Notes: a model not told the origin generated them from the sequence alone. A stretch of DNA of 64,000 bases from Hyphomicrobiales bacterium (GCA_019247605.1 JAFBAS010000051.1:20983-84982); one strand, 5' to 3'. Shown: positions 49,542 through 60,900, numbered from the stretch's first letter. Made by a program: numbers and translations.

Positions 49542-50798
49542 TCAGGCCAATACATGTTGCAAGGCGGTTTCCAGTCGCGAGGCGACCCCAAGCGCCATAT
49601 CGTCCCGCCCGAATGGCGCGATGACCTGAACGCCGACGGGCAGCGCGCGAGCGTCCCGGCCTGCCGGTACGTTGACACATGGCACGCCCAGCAAGGTCCA
49701 AAGCCGATTGAATTTAGCGTCTCCGGTCGATTGCAGCCCTCGGGGGGCAGGGCCTGGCGCCGAAAAGGTGATCACGGCATCGACGTCCTTGAAAAAATCA
49801 TGGGCCGCGACCCGGGCACGCTTACCGGCCCGGCGAGCCTCGTCGAACTCACCCGGCCCGATGCCTTCCGCGACGCTGAGTGCCTCCGTGAGCTTGGGCG
49901 GAATCAGCCCACGATGCGTTTCCCATTCCCAGGAAAGCGAGCGCAACGCTTCCCCATCCCCGATGATCGGATGGAGGCGCCACGCGGTCGCGAATTCGGG
50001 CGGGTCGTGGAGGTCAAGGACCTTGGCCCCGCCTTGCTCGAGAGCCTCGATCGCCCTTGCGAGCACCGTCTCACAAGGCGGATCGACCTCTCCGGCAAAC
50101 GTTTGGCGCGTCACTCCGATGCGCGGCCGGTGCATCTCCGAGGAGATGCTGAAATCACGACCGGTAAGCGCCGCCAAGGCGAATGCCGCATCCGGTACGC
50201 TCGCGGCAAAAAGTCCGGCGGTGTCAAGCGAGATCGAATAGCATTTGATGCCGGTCGTGGGGAGAAGCCGAAAGGAAGGCTTGATCGCGGCGACACCGCA
50301 ATACGAGGCCGGGCGGATCACAGATCCTCCGGTTTGCGTGCCGAAAGCGAGCGGCACCATCCCGGCTGCCACCGCGGCGGCCGATCCCGACGACGACCCG
50401 CCTGGCGTATGTGCGTGGTCGTGCGGATTGCGCGTCGCCGGCGGATCGCCTTGCGCGAAGGCGGTCGTGGCCGTCTTGCCGAGGATTGTGGCTCCGGCTT
50501 TGCGCGCCAGCATCACGAGGGCGGCATCAGCCTTGGGCCGCCACCCCGCATAGATCGGTGACCCCATCTCCGTGGGCAAATCGGCGGTGTCGATGATGTC
50601 CTTGGCGCCGATTGCGATCCCCTCGAGCGGGCCCGAACGGGCGCGTTCTCTCTGGCGCGCCGCGTCGCGATCGAGCGCCACAAAGGCGCGAATGTCTCGA
50701 TCGCGTTCATCGATGGTGTCCAGGCTCCGCCTGATCGCAGCTTCGACAGTGGTCTCGCCCCGGCTCAAGCGAGCCCGCAACGCGATGGCCGATATCAT
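49542..50798 (-). CDS. Amidase-signature family hydrolase
   Basis: A 418-residue amidase with the full Ser-cisSer-Lys triad: Lys in GPLEGIAIGAKDIIDT, Ser in HTPGGSSSGSAAAVAAGMVP and the nucleophile Ser in FGTQTGGSVIRPASYCGVAA. Family members include GatA, indole-acetamide and aryl-acylamidases; without GatB/C neighbours this is a catabolic amidase. It is divergent from the extensin-like gene. No neighbours point to the substrate. Confidence 0.88.
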   Translation of the reverse strand: MISAIALRARLSRGETTVEAAIRRSLDTIDERDRDIRAFVALDRDAARQRERARSGPLEGIAIGAKDIIDTADLPTEMGSPIYAGWRPKADAALVMLARKAGATILGKTATTAFAQGDPPATRNPHDHAHTPGGSSSGSAAAVAAGMVPLAFGTQTGGSVIRPASYCGVAAIKPSFRLLPTTGIKCYSISLDTAGLFAASVPDAAFALAALTGRDFSISSEMHRPRIGVTRQTFAGEVDPPCETVLARAIEALEQGGAKVLDLHDPPEFATAWRLHPIIGDGEALRSLSWEWETHRGLIPPKLTEALSVAEGIGPGEFDEARRAGKRARVAAHDFFKDVDAVITFSAPGPAPRGLQSTGDAKFNRLWTLLGVPCVNVPAGRDARALPVGVQVIAPFGRDDMALGVASRLETALQHVLA

Positions 50799-50962
50799 GA
50801 GGGCATCTCCAGAAAGCGCATCCCGCGAAGCTTCACCGATGGGCGCCGACCGTTCGCGGGGACGCCTCGCAAATTAGGCAGCCATTAACCGTTACCCTTG
50901 GCAAACCGTCAACAGTTTCGGCCGCATTTATCTCAAAATCTAATTCCCTGGAGTTTGAGAAT

Positions 50963-52324
50963 ATGGTGGGCGCAGGGACATCGCAGCGTCGGGTCGTACT
51001 CGGCGCCGTAGGCCTAATCGTTCTTGCGCTTGCAAGCTGCGGCAGGGCGCCGCGCGAATCTCGACCGGCTTGGCGCGACGAGGCGGAGCGCGCCTGTCTG
51101 CGCTCCGGCGTGGTCCAGGAAAGCGCTTATGTGATGCGGGCTCCAGCGATCGACGGGCCCGGCGTTTGCGGCGCGCTTTCGCCTTTCCATGTTGCCGCAC
51201 TGACGGATGGCAAGGTCGGTCTCACTCTCCCGGCCTCCCTCGCGGGGCGCGGCCACAAAGCCTACGCGGCGACGCTCACCTGCGAGATGGTGCCGGCGCT
51301 GGAAAGCTGGATGGCGGAGAGAGTTCAATCGGCCGCCGCCGCCGTTTATGGCCAGCCGATCGTCGAGATGCACACGCTCGGCTCCTACTCTTGCCGACGC
51401 ATGAACAACGGCACGGGCACGAGCATGATATCCGAACATGCCTTCGCGGACGCGATCGACGTATCGGGCTTCACCCTCGCCGATGGGCGCGAGGTCATGG
51501 TGAGGACTGGCTGGCGCGGCGCGCCGGAAGACCAAGAGTTCCTGCGCAGCGTCTTCGTCGGCTCCTGTGAGATATTTCATACGGTGCTGGGGCCGGGCAG
51601 CGACGGCCATCACGAGGACCATTTCCATCTCGACCTGATGCGTCACGCTGGCGGCCACCACATTTGCCGTCCGGTGATTAAGTTCACGCCGCGCACCGCG
51701 GCGCCTCTCGAAGGACCGGTGCAAGCTCCGGTTCCTCCGGGCCAGTTGCAGCAAGAGCCGGAAGCCGACGACCCCTACGCGTTCGACGACACGACGCATT
51801 CGGCGCACGGCCTCGTCGCGTCGCGCGAGGCGCCGGTGGAGGAAGCTCCGCTTGCGGTCCCATTGCCGCCTCGCCCGGTGGTCGCCGCGGCCGCGCCGCG
51901 CCCGCAGCCGGTCTACCCCGCCCCCCTGCTTCCACCCCGTTCGGCACAGCCTTCGGGCCAAGACGAGCAGCCCCTCGTGGTGGCGCGCAAAGCCGATCGC
52001 CTCGATCGGGTGGGCGTGGCCGAACGAGCTCCACCTGGCAGAGCGCCCGGCGTCGGGGATCCCGCAGGCAGCGTGATCGCCAAGGATACGAGCCGCCTCG
52101 GCGCTGGCGATGGCGCGGCACAGCCGATGCGTTCGGCCTATGCGGCGCTTCCACTACGTCCGCCCGCGCCCATTCCGCTCCCTTCCCAGAACCCCCCGCC
52201 GCGCCCCCTCACGCAGAGCAGCCTTCCCCCCGGGTGGAACATCGGGCCGCAACCGCTCGCGCGAGGGCAGGCCAGCCGAAGCCTTCCCGCCCCCGCTGGA
52301 GCGGACGCGGATGCCGAGGAGTAG
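50963..52324 (+). CDS. Extensin-like lipoprotein with C-terminal Pro-rich tail
   Basis: A 453-residue envelope protein. GAVGLIVLALASC is a lipobox signal, so it is probably lipidated. Residues about 30-240 match the extensin-like domain, which has M15-peptidase-like metal residues: TSMISEHAFADAIDVSGF and SDGHHEDHFHLDLMRHAGGH. Cys pairs could form disulfides. The remaining 210 residues are Pro/Ala/Arg-rich low-complexity sequence. In the usual arrangement the Pro-rich part comes first. GGAG lies 10 bases before the ATG. A TTAACC half-site lies about 80 bases upstream. Confidence 0.82.
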   Translation: MVGAGTSQRRVVLGAVGLIVLALASCGRAPRESRPAWRDEAERACLRSGVVQESAYVMRAPAIDGPGVCGALSPFHVAALTDGKVGLTLPASLAGRGHKAYAATLTCEMVPALESWMAERVQSAAAAVYGQPIVEMHTLGSYSCRRMNNGTGTSMISEHAFADAIDVSGFTLADGREVMVRTGWRGAPEDQEFLRSVFVGSCEIFHTVLGPGSDGHHEDHFHLDLMRHAGGHHICRPVIKFTPRTAAPLEGPVQAPVPPGQLQQEPEADDPYAFDDTTHSAHGLVASREAPVEEAPLAVPLPPRPVVAAAAPRPQPVYPAPLLPPRSAQPSGQDEQPLVVARKADRLDRVGVAERAPPGRAPGVGDPAGSVIAKDTSRLGAGDGAAQPMRSAYAALPLRPPAPIPLPSQNPPPRPLTQSSLPPGWNIGPQPLARGQASRSLPAPAGADADAEE

Positions 52325-52477
52325 AAAGAAGCGCCCGACGCGCTTTCCGCACCCCCGACTTCGAGCTTTGGCTCATGCTCGGGGAAATCGATACCGCTTT
52401 TTGCAATCCTTTGGCTTGCGGCAATCGTTTTGAGCAGGCCGGCTTTTCGCTTAAAGCCGACCTGTTGCAGCTCCGAA

Positions 52478-53548
52478 ATGATGGAATCCGATCGGATGGC
52501 GGTGACGATTTTTGGCAAGCTTGCCGATGGAACCGAGATCCGCGAAGCGCATCTCGCGACAGCATGCGGTTGCCAAGCGCGCATCCTGGAACTCGGTGCG
52601 ACTTTGCGCGACCTTGTCGTGCCGCTCCCGGGTGGATTGTCGCAACGCGTCGTTCTCGGTTTCGAAACGTTGGAAACCTATGACGGACGCTCTCACCATG
52701 CTGGCGCGATCGTTGGCCGCTGCGCCAACCGCATCGCGCATGGTCGCTTCAGCCTCGATCGCGTCTCTTACCAGTTGCCGCTCAACGAAAAGGGCAGGCA
52801 TTCCTTGCACAGCGGCCCTGACGGCTTCGACCGGCGCGCTTGGCGCATCGTGGAGTACGCCGACGATCATGTGACGCTTGCACTCTTCTCGCCCGCGGGC
52901 GACCAGGGCTTTCCAGGTGCCTTGAGCGTCTGGTGCCGCTACCAGCTTCGCGATCCGGCGACCCTCGCGCTCGAGCTCACGGCCACGACCGACGCCATGA
53001 CCATCGTCAATCTCGCGCACCATCCTTATTTCAATCTCGACGGCGGCGAGGATGCGCGCGATCACGAGCTCATGATCGCGGCCGATTTCATCACCCCCTC
53101 GGATCGCGAGCTGATCCCCACGGGAGAGATCGTCCGTGTCGCCGGCACGCCTTATGATTTCCGCACCATGCGCCGTGTGCGTCAGGTGCCTTCGGAGGCC
53201 ACCCAGGCCTTCGGCTATGACACGAATTTCGTGCTTCGCCGAAGCGGCCTCGCGGGCGGTGACGGTGAAGCGCTTGCCCATGCCTCGACACTTGCGAGCC
53301 CGATCACCGGCTTGGCACTCGAGCTTTGGACGAGCGCGCCGGGTCTTCAGTTTTTCGACTCCCACGATATGCATTTCACCGCCCCCGGCCTGGGCGGACG
53401 CCGATATGGGGAAGGGGCCGGCATCGCCCTCGAGGCGCAGCATTTTCCCGACAGCGCGAACCATCCGCATTTTCCGAGTACCGTCTTGCGCCCCGGCGAA
53501 ATCTTGCGCCAATGCACGGAATATCGCTTTCGCCACACCGGACGCTGA
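52478..53548 (+). CDS. Aldose 1-epimerase (galactose mutarotase-like)
   Basis: A 356-residue mutarotase. VGRCANRIAHGRFSLDRVSY, the substrate Asn/Arg and the catalytic His of LAHHPYFNLDGGEDARDHEL, and the late LQFFDSHDMHFTAPGLG with ALEAQHFPDSANHPHFPSTV (catalytic Glu) are in the right order. Interconverts alpha and beta anomers of hexoses. ATGs at 52478, 52481 and 52496 are all possible. The next gene starts 17 bases later, so they may share a transcript. Confidence 0.88.
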   Translation: MMESDRMAVTIFGKLADGTEIREAHLATACGCQARILELGATLRDLVVPLPGGLSQRVVLGFETLETYDGRSHHAGAIVGRCANRIAHGRFSLDRVSYQLPLNEKGRHSLHSGPDGFDRRAWRIVEYADDHVTLALFSPAGDQGFPGALSVWCRYQLRDPATLALELTATTDAMTIVNLAHHPYFNLDGGEDARDHELMIAADFITPSDRELIPTGEIVRVAGTPYDFRTMRRVRQVPSEATQAFGYDTNFVLRRSGLAGGDGEALAHASTLASPITGLALELWTSAPGLQFFDSHDMHFTAPGLGGRRYGEGAGIALEAQHFPDSANHPHFPSTVLRPGEILRQCTEYRFRHTGR

Positions 53549-53565
53549 GGAAGGACTTCGCCCGC

Positions 53566-54114
53566 ATGCGCATCAAGGTGTTGAACCCAGATGAAATGAC
53601 AGAGGCGCAGCGCAAGGTGGTCGCCGCCGCGGTCGCCGGCAAGCGCAAAACCGCGCCTCCGCCTCTCCTCGCCTGGTTGCCAAGCCCGGAAATGGCGCAG
53701 CGCGCCCAGCATCTCGGCGAATTCGTCCGCTATGAGACGTCGCTTGCTCCCCATCTTTCGGAACTCGCGATCCTCGTCACCGCACGCTTCTGGACCTCTC
53801 ACTATGAATGGTTCGCCCATAGACGCGAGAGCCTGAAGGCCGGCATCGACCCGATTGTGATCGATGCCATCGCGAGGCGTCAAAGGCCTCGCCTGGAGGA
53901 TCCGAAAGCACGCATCGTCTACGAGTTCAGCCGGGCCTTGCACGAGACGCATGGCGTCCCGCAACGGCTCTTCGATGAAGCGAAGAAAGTTCTCGGAGAG
54001 CAGGGGGTCGTGGAGCTCGTCGGAATCCTCGGCTACTATACGCTGATCTCGATGACGCTCAACGCGTTCGAGATCGGGCTCCCGGAAGGCGAGAAGTCCG
54101 AGCTCGAGAGTTGA
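53566..54114 (+). CDS. Carboxymuconolactone-decarboxylase-family protein without catalytic Cys
   Basis: A 182-residue all-helical CMD/AhpD-like protein: PHLSELAILVTARFWTSHYE then WFAHRRESLKAGIDPIVIDA. AhpD-type peroxidases have CxxxH-type Cys at the WTSHYEWFAH position; here there is no Cys. That leaves a decarboxylase-like or unknown role. The C-terminal helix VELVGILGYYTLISMTLNAF is typical. Found close after the mutarotase gene, with AAGGA ribosome-binding site at some distance. Confidence 0.82.
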   Translation: MRIKVLNPDEMTEAQRKVVAAAVAGKRKTAPPPLLAWLPSPEMAQRAQHLGEFVRYETSLAPHLSELAILVTARFWTSHYEWFAHRRESLKAGIDPIVIDAIARRQRPRLEDPKARIVYEFSRALHETHGVPQRLFDEAKKVLGEQGVVELVGILGYYTLISMTLNAFEIGLPEGEKSELES

Positions 54115-54275
54115 GCCGAAGGGCGCCGGAGAGCTGGGACTTAAGCCTTTTGATTTAGAGTTTAGCGAGTTGCCATCCGGACCAACGCTAATTAGATTCG
54201 GATTCGCTTCACGGGTGAGCAGTCGCAAAACGTCGGCGTGCTCGAGCGTTTGATTCTGGATCTCCCAGGACAAGG

Positions 54276-54737
54276 ATGGTCATGGCCGCCCTTACATCGC
54301 CCTCCTGGACGCGGCGCCTGCTTATCGGCTTCGGAGCCGGAGTCGTCACGGTTCTCACTTTTTTCCAACTCGGCTGGTTAATTCTTTATTGGCTTGGCGC
54401 CGTGTCCGACCCGCCGCCGGATATGACGCCAACGCGACCTTTCGGGGTACCGACGATTTTTTCCGGCGCTTTTTTCGGCGGTCTTTGGGGCGTCCTCTTT
54501 GCATTCCTCGAGCCGCTCTTTCCACGCGGCATCGGTTATTGGATCGTATCGCTCCTTTTCGGCGCGATCCTTCTCGACTTCGGATTATGGTTTGTCGTCG
54601 CGCCTCTGAAGGGGTTCTCGTTGGGCTTCGGTTTCGAGCCGCGCGATGTCGCAATCGCTATTTTTCTTCAAAGCATCTGGGGCATCGGCATGGGAATCCT
54701 TTATAGATTTTTCGTTCCATCATCGCCGCGCGGTTGA
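54276..54737 (+). CDS. Small integral membrane protein of unknown function
   Basis: A 153-residue protein with about four membrane helices: [20 protein letters not shown], then [49 protein letters not shown]; and [20 protein letters not shown] Pro-rich loop ([11 protein letters not shown]) follows helix 1. AGGA lies shortly before ATG 54276; ATG 54282 is an alternative. I do not recognise a named family. The enolase-superfamily gene starts 35 bases later. Confidence 0.7.
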   Translation: MVMAALTSPSWTRRLLIGFGAGVVTVLTFFQLGWLILYWLGAVSDPPPDMTPTRPFGVPTIFSGAFFGGLWGVLFAFLEPLFPRGIGYWIVSLLFGAILLDFGLWFVVAPLKGFSLGFGFEPRDVAIAIFLQSIWGIGMGILYRFFVPSSPRG

Positions 54738-54772
54738 CCAACGGCCCCCGCGGCTTCGCGAGGGTGCCAAAC

Positions 54773-55939
54773 ATGAAGATCACTGCCATCAAAGCGTACG
54801 GCGTCGAGCTCCCGGTTCGGGAAGGCCGCTATGCCTGGTCGAACGACAACAGCGTGTCGGTGTTCGATTCCACCGTGATTGAGGTCGAGACCGACGCCGG
54901 CATCACCGGTTATGGGGAGTGCTGTCCGCTCGGCTCCGCCTATCTGCCTGCCTACGCCCACGGCGTGCGCGCGGGCTTGCGTGAGATCGGGGACAAGCTG
55001 ATAGGCCTCGATCCGCGAAGGCTCAGCCTTCTCGACCGCAAGCTCGATGCGGCGCTGCGCGGCCACGCCTACGTGAAGGCGCCCATCGACATCGCCTGCT
55101 GGGATGTGCTCGGCAAGGCCGCCGGCTTGCCGGCGCATCTGTTGCTCGGAGGAGGAGAAACCGAGCCCATCGACCTCTACCGCGCCATTTCTCAGGACGC
55201 TCCAGAAGCCATGGCGAAGCGGGTCTCAGGCTACCGCGCTGAAGGTTACACGAAATTCCAGCTCAAGGTCGGCGGCGATCCCGATGTGGATATCGAACGG
55301 ATCGAGGCTTGCCGTGCGGTGCTCAAACGTGGCGAGATCCTCATCGCCGACGCCAACACCGGCTGGACAATGCATGAAGCGGCCCGCGTCGTGAACGCGG
55401 TGCGCGATCTCGACGTCTATATCGAGCAACCTTGCCGAGGCTACGAGGAATGCCTCGCGGTGCGCCGGCGCACGAACCTGCCTTTCGTTCTCGATGAAAC
55501 CATCGCCGGGATCGAGATGCTGTTGCGTGCGCTGCGCGATGGGGCGATGGACGCGATCAACCTCAAGATTTCCAAGGTGGGAGGATTGACGAGGGCACGG
55601 CTCATCCGCGACCTCTGTCTCGCGAGCGGCATCGCCATGACGATCGAGGACAGCTGGGGCGGGGATATCACCACGGCCACGATCGCTCATCTCGCGGGCT
55701 CGACGCCAAGGGAGTTTCTCCTTTCGGCCACGGATTTCAATAGCTATGTGTCGCGCCAGGTTGCCGAAGGCGCGCCACGACGCTCGCAAGGAAGGATGAC
55801 GCCGTCGGATCGGCCAGGCCTCGGAGTCGAGCCAATCATCAACGTGCTCGGCAAGCCGCTCGTGGAGATCGGCTCTTCAAAAGCCGGGCGTCCTGCCGCG
55901 GTGCCGCCGTCAAAAAAGAAGGCGTCCCGCAGGCTATAG
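54773..55939 (+). CDS. Enolase-superfamily protein, mandelate racemase/muconate-lactonizing type
   Basis: A 388-residue enzyme with the capping domain ([20 protein letters not shown]) and the TIM barrel: KFQLKVGGD (catalytic Lys), [11 protein letters not shown] (metal Asp), [11 protein letters not shown] (metal Glu), FVLDETIAG (metal Glu) and [10 protein letters not shown] (second Lys), then [18 protein letters not shown]. These residues fit the MLE subgroup, which includes lactonases, epimerases and hydroxyproline dehydratases. The substrate is not evident. The tail ([11 protein letters not shown]) is basic and extra. Confidence 0.87.
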   Translation: MKITAIKAYGVELPVREGRYAWSNDNSVSVFDSTVIEVETDAGITGYGECCPLGSAYLPAYAHGVRAGLREIGDKLIGLDPRRLSLLDRKLDAALRGHAYVKAPIDIACWDVLGKAAGLPAHLLLGGGETEPIDLYRAISQDAPEAMAKRVSGYRAEGYTKFQLKVGGDPDVDIERIEACRAVLKRGEILIADANTGWTMHEAARVVNAVRDLDVYIEQPCRGYEECLAVRRRTNLPFVLDETIAGIEMLLRALRDGAMDAINLKISKVGGLTRARLIRDLCLASGIAMTIEDSWGGDITTATIAHLAGSTPREFLLSATDFNSYVSRQVAEGAPRRSQGRMTPSDRPGLGVEPIINVLGKPLVEIGSSKAGRPAAVPPSKKKASRRL

Positions 55940-56021
55940 TTCCGCTTCTCTCGCCTGCGAGGCCGCGCCGCGCTATATCGGCGGCAGCGGCTGACGCCGC
56001 GCTGCGCCAAAGCGGGTTCAC

Positions 56022-56729
56022 GTGCACGTCAGTCACCTGCAATATCTGCCGATTGCGCCGCTCTTTTTCGCGCTTCTCGTCGGCGCCTTCGCGCTGCTTC
56101 TGGTCTTCATCCAGCTCGGCATCTTGCGCTACGCCTATACGCGCCTCGGCGTGAGCTCGGGCACCGCGCTCTTTCTTCTCTTTGCCTCGCTCTTCGGAAG
56201 CTACGTCAACATCCCGATCGCCCAGCTTCCCGCGCAAAACATCATGGCTGGACGGGAGGTGAGCTATTTCGGCATGCGCTACGTCGTTCCCGTCCTCGTG
56301 GATTGGCCGGGAACCGTGATCGCGGTGAATGTGGGCGGCGCGGTCATTCCCACCATCTTGTCGCTTTATCTCCTGGCCAAGAACGAGCTCTGGGGCGCCG
56401 GGTTGGTCGCTGTCGGATGCGTCACCTTGATCACCCATATGATGGCGAGCCCCGTCGCGGGAGTGGGCATCGCGGTGCCCATCCTCGGTCCGCCGGTCGC
56501 GGCGGCGATCACGGCGCTGATTATCTCCTGGCGTCATGCCGCCACACTCGCCTACGCGGGCGGAAGCCTCGGCACCTTGATTGGGGCTGATTTGCTCAAC
56601 CTCTCGAACATCGAAGGGCTCGGCGCCCCCGTCGCTTCGATCGGCGGGGCGGGAACATTCGATGGCATTTTTCTCGCCGGCATCATCGCGGTGTTGATCG
56701 CAAGCCTCACGGGGGGCAGAAGCACCTGA
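56022..56729 (+). CDS. DUF1614 membrane protein
   Basis: A 235-residue membrane protein with about seven hydrophobic stretches, starting LPIAPLFFALLVGAFALLLV. The text FGSYVNIPIAQLPAQ, VNVGGAVIPTILSLYLLAKN, VAGVGIAVPILGPPVAAAIT and AGGSLGTLIGADLLNL matches DUF1614, which lacks a known function. GTG start. The gene is 82 bases after the enolase-superfamily gene; no other context. Confidence 0.82.
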   Translation: MHVSHLQYLPIAPLFFALLVGAFALLLVFIQLGILRYAYTRLGVSSGTALFLLFASLFGSYVNIPIAQLPAQNIMAGREVSYFGMRYVVPVLVDWPGTVIAVNVGGAVIPTILSLYLLAKNELWGAGLVAVGCVTLITHMMASPVAGVGIAVPILGPPVAAAITALIISWRHAATLAYAGGSLGTLIGADLLNLSNIEGLGAPVASIGGAGTFDGIFLAGIIAVLIASLTGGRST

Positions 56730-56950
56730 CGGCAGGGCGGGCCGCGGCGGCTTCAGAGCTCCCTTGCGCCCGGTTCCAAAGCTCGTCGCGATCGCTTGAC
56801 CCAATCGACCGGCACGCAGTTGAATGTTCCGAGTGTGGGAAGTTCAGCTGTAGAGTGGATCAGTCGACGCCTTTGAAAGAAGAGCGGAAGAACTTCGTCG
56901 AAGAGCCTTGAAACGATTGTTTGGCCAACCCTCGAACAGCAGGAAACGCC

Positions 56951-57955
56951 ATGGCCGAAATCTCCCCAGACCACTTCGTCGATTCGGTTCTTGGCTATCA
57001 GAAGACCGCAGCCCTCAAAGCTGCCTTGGCGCTCGACCTGTTCACGGCGATCTCGCAGGGGACGGGTGATCTCGAGCCGATCGCAAAGAGCATGGGCGCA
57101 TCGGCACGTGGGCTGCGCATCCTTTGCGACTATCTCACCGTTCAGGGCTTCCTCGAGAAGGAGGAGGGTAGCTACAAGCTGACCGGCGCGACGCAGACCT
57201 TCTTGACGACGAATTCCCCGGCCTGGATGGGCAGCATCGTCGATTTCCTGGCTGCCCCTGAAATGACGTCGCTATGGCTCGAGGATCCCGTGTCCTTCGT
57301 CAAGAAGGGCGGCTCGACGGGACTCGCGAATATCGCGTCCGACAATCCGGTCTGGGTGAAATTTGCCGAAGCGATGGTACCCTTCGTGCGCCCCGTGGCG
57401 GCGGCCTTGGCCGCGAAGGTTGCCGCAGCACCTGCGCCGCCGCGCCGAGTGCTCGACATCGCGGCAGGACATGGGATTTTCGGCATCTCGGTCGCGCAAG
57501 CGGTGCCGCACGCCCAAATCACCGCCATCGATTGGCAGGCGGTTCTGGCCGTCGCGCAAAAGAACGCAAAGGCGGCCGGCATCGCCGAGCGTTATCATGC
57601 GATCTCCGGAAGCGCCTTCGAGCTCGAATGGGGCGAAGGCTTCGATCTCGTGCTGCTCACCAATTTTTTGCACCATTTCGATCGGAAGACCTGTGTCGCG
57701 CTCCTCGAGAAGGCGCGCCGGAGCCTCAATCGCGATGGGCAGGTGCTCGCGGTGGAACTCGTCCCGAACGAGGACCGCATCTCGCCACCTTTCCCGGCGA
57801 GTTTCGCCTTCATGATGCTCGGCTCGACGCCCAGCGGCGACGCCTACACGGCACGCGAGCTCGAAAAGATGGGCGACGAGGCTGGCTTTGAACGGGTCAG
57901 CGTCGAGTCCGTGCCGCCGACGCCGGAGAGCATTGTGAGTTTCGGGCCGGCATGA
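56951..57955 (+). CDS. SAM-dependent methyltransferase with winged-helix dimer domain
   Basis: A 334-residue O-methyltransferase-like enzyme. The N-terminal dimerisation winged helix has LGYQKTAALKAALALDLFTA and LRILCDYLTVQGFLEKEEGS. The C-terminal Rossmann domain has RVLDIAAGHGIFGISVAQAV (SAM motif I), ITAIDWQAV (motif II) and LLTNFLHHFDRKTCVALL. Such enzymes methylate hydroxyls of small aromatic or polyketide-like molecules. AGGA seven bases upstream of ATG 56951. It converges on proB and has no pathway neighbours. Confidence 0.87.
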   Translation: MAEISPDHFVDSVLGYQKTAALKAALALDLFTAISQGTGDLEPIAKSMGASARGLRILCDYLTVQGFLEKEEGSYKLTGATQTFLTTNSPAWMGSIVDFLAAPEMTSLWLEDPVSFVKKGGSTGLANIASDNPVWVKFAEAMVPFVRPVAAALAAKVAAAPAPPRRVLDIAAGHGIFGISVAQAVPHAQITAIDWQAVLAVAQKNAKAAGIAERYHAISGSAFELEWGEGFDLVLLTNFLHHFDRKTCVALLEKARRSLNRDGQVLAVELVPNEDRISPPFPASFAFMMLGSTPSGDAYTARELEKMGDEAGFERVSVESVPPTPESIVSFGPA

Positions 57956-57971
57956 GCAAGCCGCAAGCCGC

Positions 57972-59099
57972 TCACAGGGCCGCAAGCGCGAGGTCGTCGC
58001 GATGGATCACCTCCGCCCGGGCGCCAGCGCCGAGGATCGATAAAATTTCTTCCGTGCTGCGCCCGAGGATGCGCCGTGCATCCTCGGCGTCATAGCCGAC
58101 CAGGCCGCGCCCGACTTCCCGGCCACCAGGCCCGCGGATGAGCACGGCGTCGCCGCGCGCAAACTCTCCTTCGATGCGCTTCACTCCGGCGGCGAGCAGG
58201 CTCTTGCCGCTCTCGAGCGCCCGCACCGCGCCCGCGTCGATGACCAGAACCCCTTTCGGTTCGAGCGTTCCGGCGATGAAGGTCTTGCGTGCGGCGCGCG
58301 GCGTCGAGGTCGTCAAGAACCAAGTGCAAGGGCCGCGTTCGGCGATGCGCTTCAGCGGCTTGGTGTGGTAGCCATTGGCGATCACCATATGCATGCCGGC
58401 GCCCGTCGCGATGCGCGCCGCCTCGATTTTCGTGCGCATGCCGCCGCGCGCATATTCGGAGGTGGGCGAGCCGGCCATCTTCTCGATCCGCGGTGTCAAG
58501 CGTTCGACGATGTCGATGAGCTTCGCATCGGGGCGTTCCCGAGGCGAGGCCTCGTAGAGTCCATCGACGTCCGAGAGCAGGATCAGGCAATCCGCTCCGG
58601 CCATCGTTGCGACCCGAGCGGCGAGGCGGTCATTGTCGCCATAGCGGATTTCGGCAGTGGCGACGGTATCGTTCTCGTTGACGACAGGCACAGCGCCCAA
58701 TTCGAGAAGCTTGGCGAGCGTCGCGCGCGCGTTGAGGTAGCGGCGGCGCTGTTCGGTGTCGCCCAGTGTCAACAGCACCTGGCCGGCCGTGATGCCTTCA
58801 TGCGCCAGCGCCTCGGCCCACACCCCGGCCAGCGCGATCTGCCCGACGGCGGCGCAAGCCTGGCTTTCTTCGAGGCGCAAGGCACCCTTCGCGAGGCCGA
58901 GCACGGTACGCCCGAGTGCGATCGCACCCGACGAGACGACGATCACTTCGGCCCCCTTGGTCGTGAGCTCGCCGATATCTTCGGCAAGCGCTGCGAGCCA
59001 AGCACGGCGCAGCCTGCCCTTGTCGCGGTCGACGAGGAGCGCCGAGCCGACCTTGACGACGATGCGCCGAAAGCTCGCGAGAACGGGCGTGGCGGGCAT
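57972..59099 (-). CDS. proB: Glutamate 5-kinase
   Basis: First enzyme of proline synthesis. [59 protein letters not shown] and [20 protein letters not shown], then [13 protein letters not shown] mark the amino-acid kinase domain. The C-terminal 100 residues form a PUA domain ([20 protein letters not shown]). 375 residues, normal. Starts 31 bases after obgE; obgE-proB is the usual order in Hyphomicrobiales, where proA normally follows. Here proA is not next: a methyltransferase gene converges instead. Confidence 0.96.
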   Translation of the reverse strand: MPATPVLASFRRIVVKVGSALLVDRDKGRLRRAWLAALAEDIGELTTKGAEVIVVSSGAIALGRTVLGLAKGALRLEESQACAAVGQIALAGVWAEALAHEGITAGQVLLTLGDTEQRRRYLNARATLAKLLELGAVPVVNENDTVATAEIRYGDNDRLAARVATMAGADCLILLSDVDGLYEASPRERPDAKLIDIVERLTPRIEKMAGSPTSEYARGGMRTKIEAARIATGAGMHMVIANGYHTKPLKRIAERGPCTWFLTTSTPRAARKTFIAGTLEPKGVLVIDAGAVRALESGKSLLAAGVKRIEGEFARGDAVLIRGPGGREVGRGLVGYDAEDARRILGRSTEEILSILGAGARAEVIHRDDLALAAL

Positions 59100-59130
59100 G
59101 GGGTTCGATTGGCGCTCGCGCGCCTTGGAG

Positions 59131-60171
<1,041 letters not shown>

Positions 60172-60293
60172 CTACCACATCGGCCCAGCGCTCTCACCTT
60201 CCGCCCATAGCTGGCGTCCCCTCGCGTTGTACGGCACATAGGGAACGCTAAATTCTCATTGAAGTGGCCTCTTCCAGGAGATACGGCGCGAGT

Positions 60294-60893
60294 ATGCGGG
60301 CTATTCTGGTTCATGGAATGGGGCGGACACCCTTGTCGATGTTGCTGCTTGCCACGCGGCTTCGTGCCGCGGGCATCAAGCCTGCACTCTTTGCCTATTG
60401 CGCGGCATTCGAGGGCTGGGAGGGTTGCTGTGCCCGGTTGCGCCGCTTCAGCGAAAGATGCGCAGGCGACAGATTCGTCATGGTCGGCCACTCGCTCGGA
60501 TGCGTGCTGATCCGCTCTGTCGCAGCCGAGCTCGAGCGCAAGCCTCGATCCTGCTTTTTCCTGGCGCCGCCGAGCTGTGCCTGCATCGCGGCGCGAAAAT
60601 TCTCGTCTTATCGCTGGTACAGGTTGCTCACCGGTGAGATGGGGCAGCTCCTCGCCGACGAGGAGTTCATGCGATCGCTGCCGCCCTCGGATATTCCAAC
60701 AAAAATTTACGCAGGCAATGCGGGTCCGCGTGGGCGCTTCTCACTGCATGGATTGGAAATGAATGATGGCGTGCTCGCGGTAGCGGAAACCCGGATGGGA
60801 ACGGTTCCCATGCGAGTGGTGCCCTCGATTCACACGTTCATCATGAATTCAGCATGGGTGGCACGCGATATCGTCGAGGCAACAGCCCCTTGA
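60294..60893 (+). CDS. Alpha/beta-hydrolase-like protein
   Basis: A 199-residue hydrolase. AILVHGMGRTPLSMLLLATR opens it; VMVGHSLGCVLIRSVAAEL holds the nucleophile Ser; SIHTFIMN near the C-terminus supplies the His. It resembles small lipase-like or PGAP1-type esterases. Cys-rich stretches (CCARLRRF, SCFFLAPPSCACIA) are odd for a cytoplasmic protein. ATG 60294 is 13 bases after AGGAG, a long spacing; GTG 60264 is an alternative. It converges on yejF. Confidence 0.78.
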   Translation: MRAILVHGMGRTPLSMLLLATRLRAAGIKPALFAYCAAFEGWEGCCARLRRFSERCAGDRFVMVGHSLGCVLIRSVAAELERKPRSCFFLAPPSCACIAARKFSSYRWYRLLTGEMGQLLADEEFMRSLPPSDIPTKIYAGNAGPRGRFSLHGLEMNDGVLAVAETRMGTVPMRVVPSIHTFIMNSAWVARDIVEATAP

Positions 60894-60900
60894 GCGATGA

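Noticed and set aside
50882..50895. CtrA site before the extensin-like gene
   Set aside because: TTAACC is present, but the second TTAA half is missing at the seven-base spacing.
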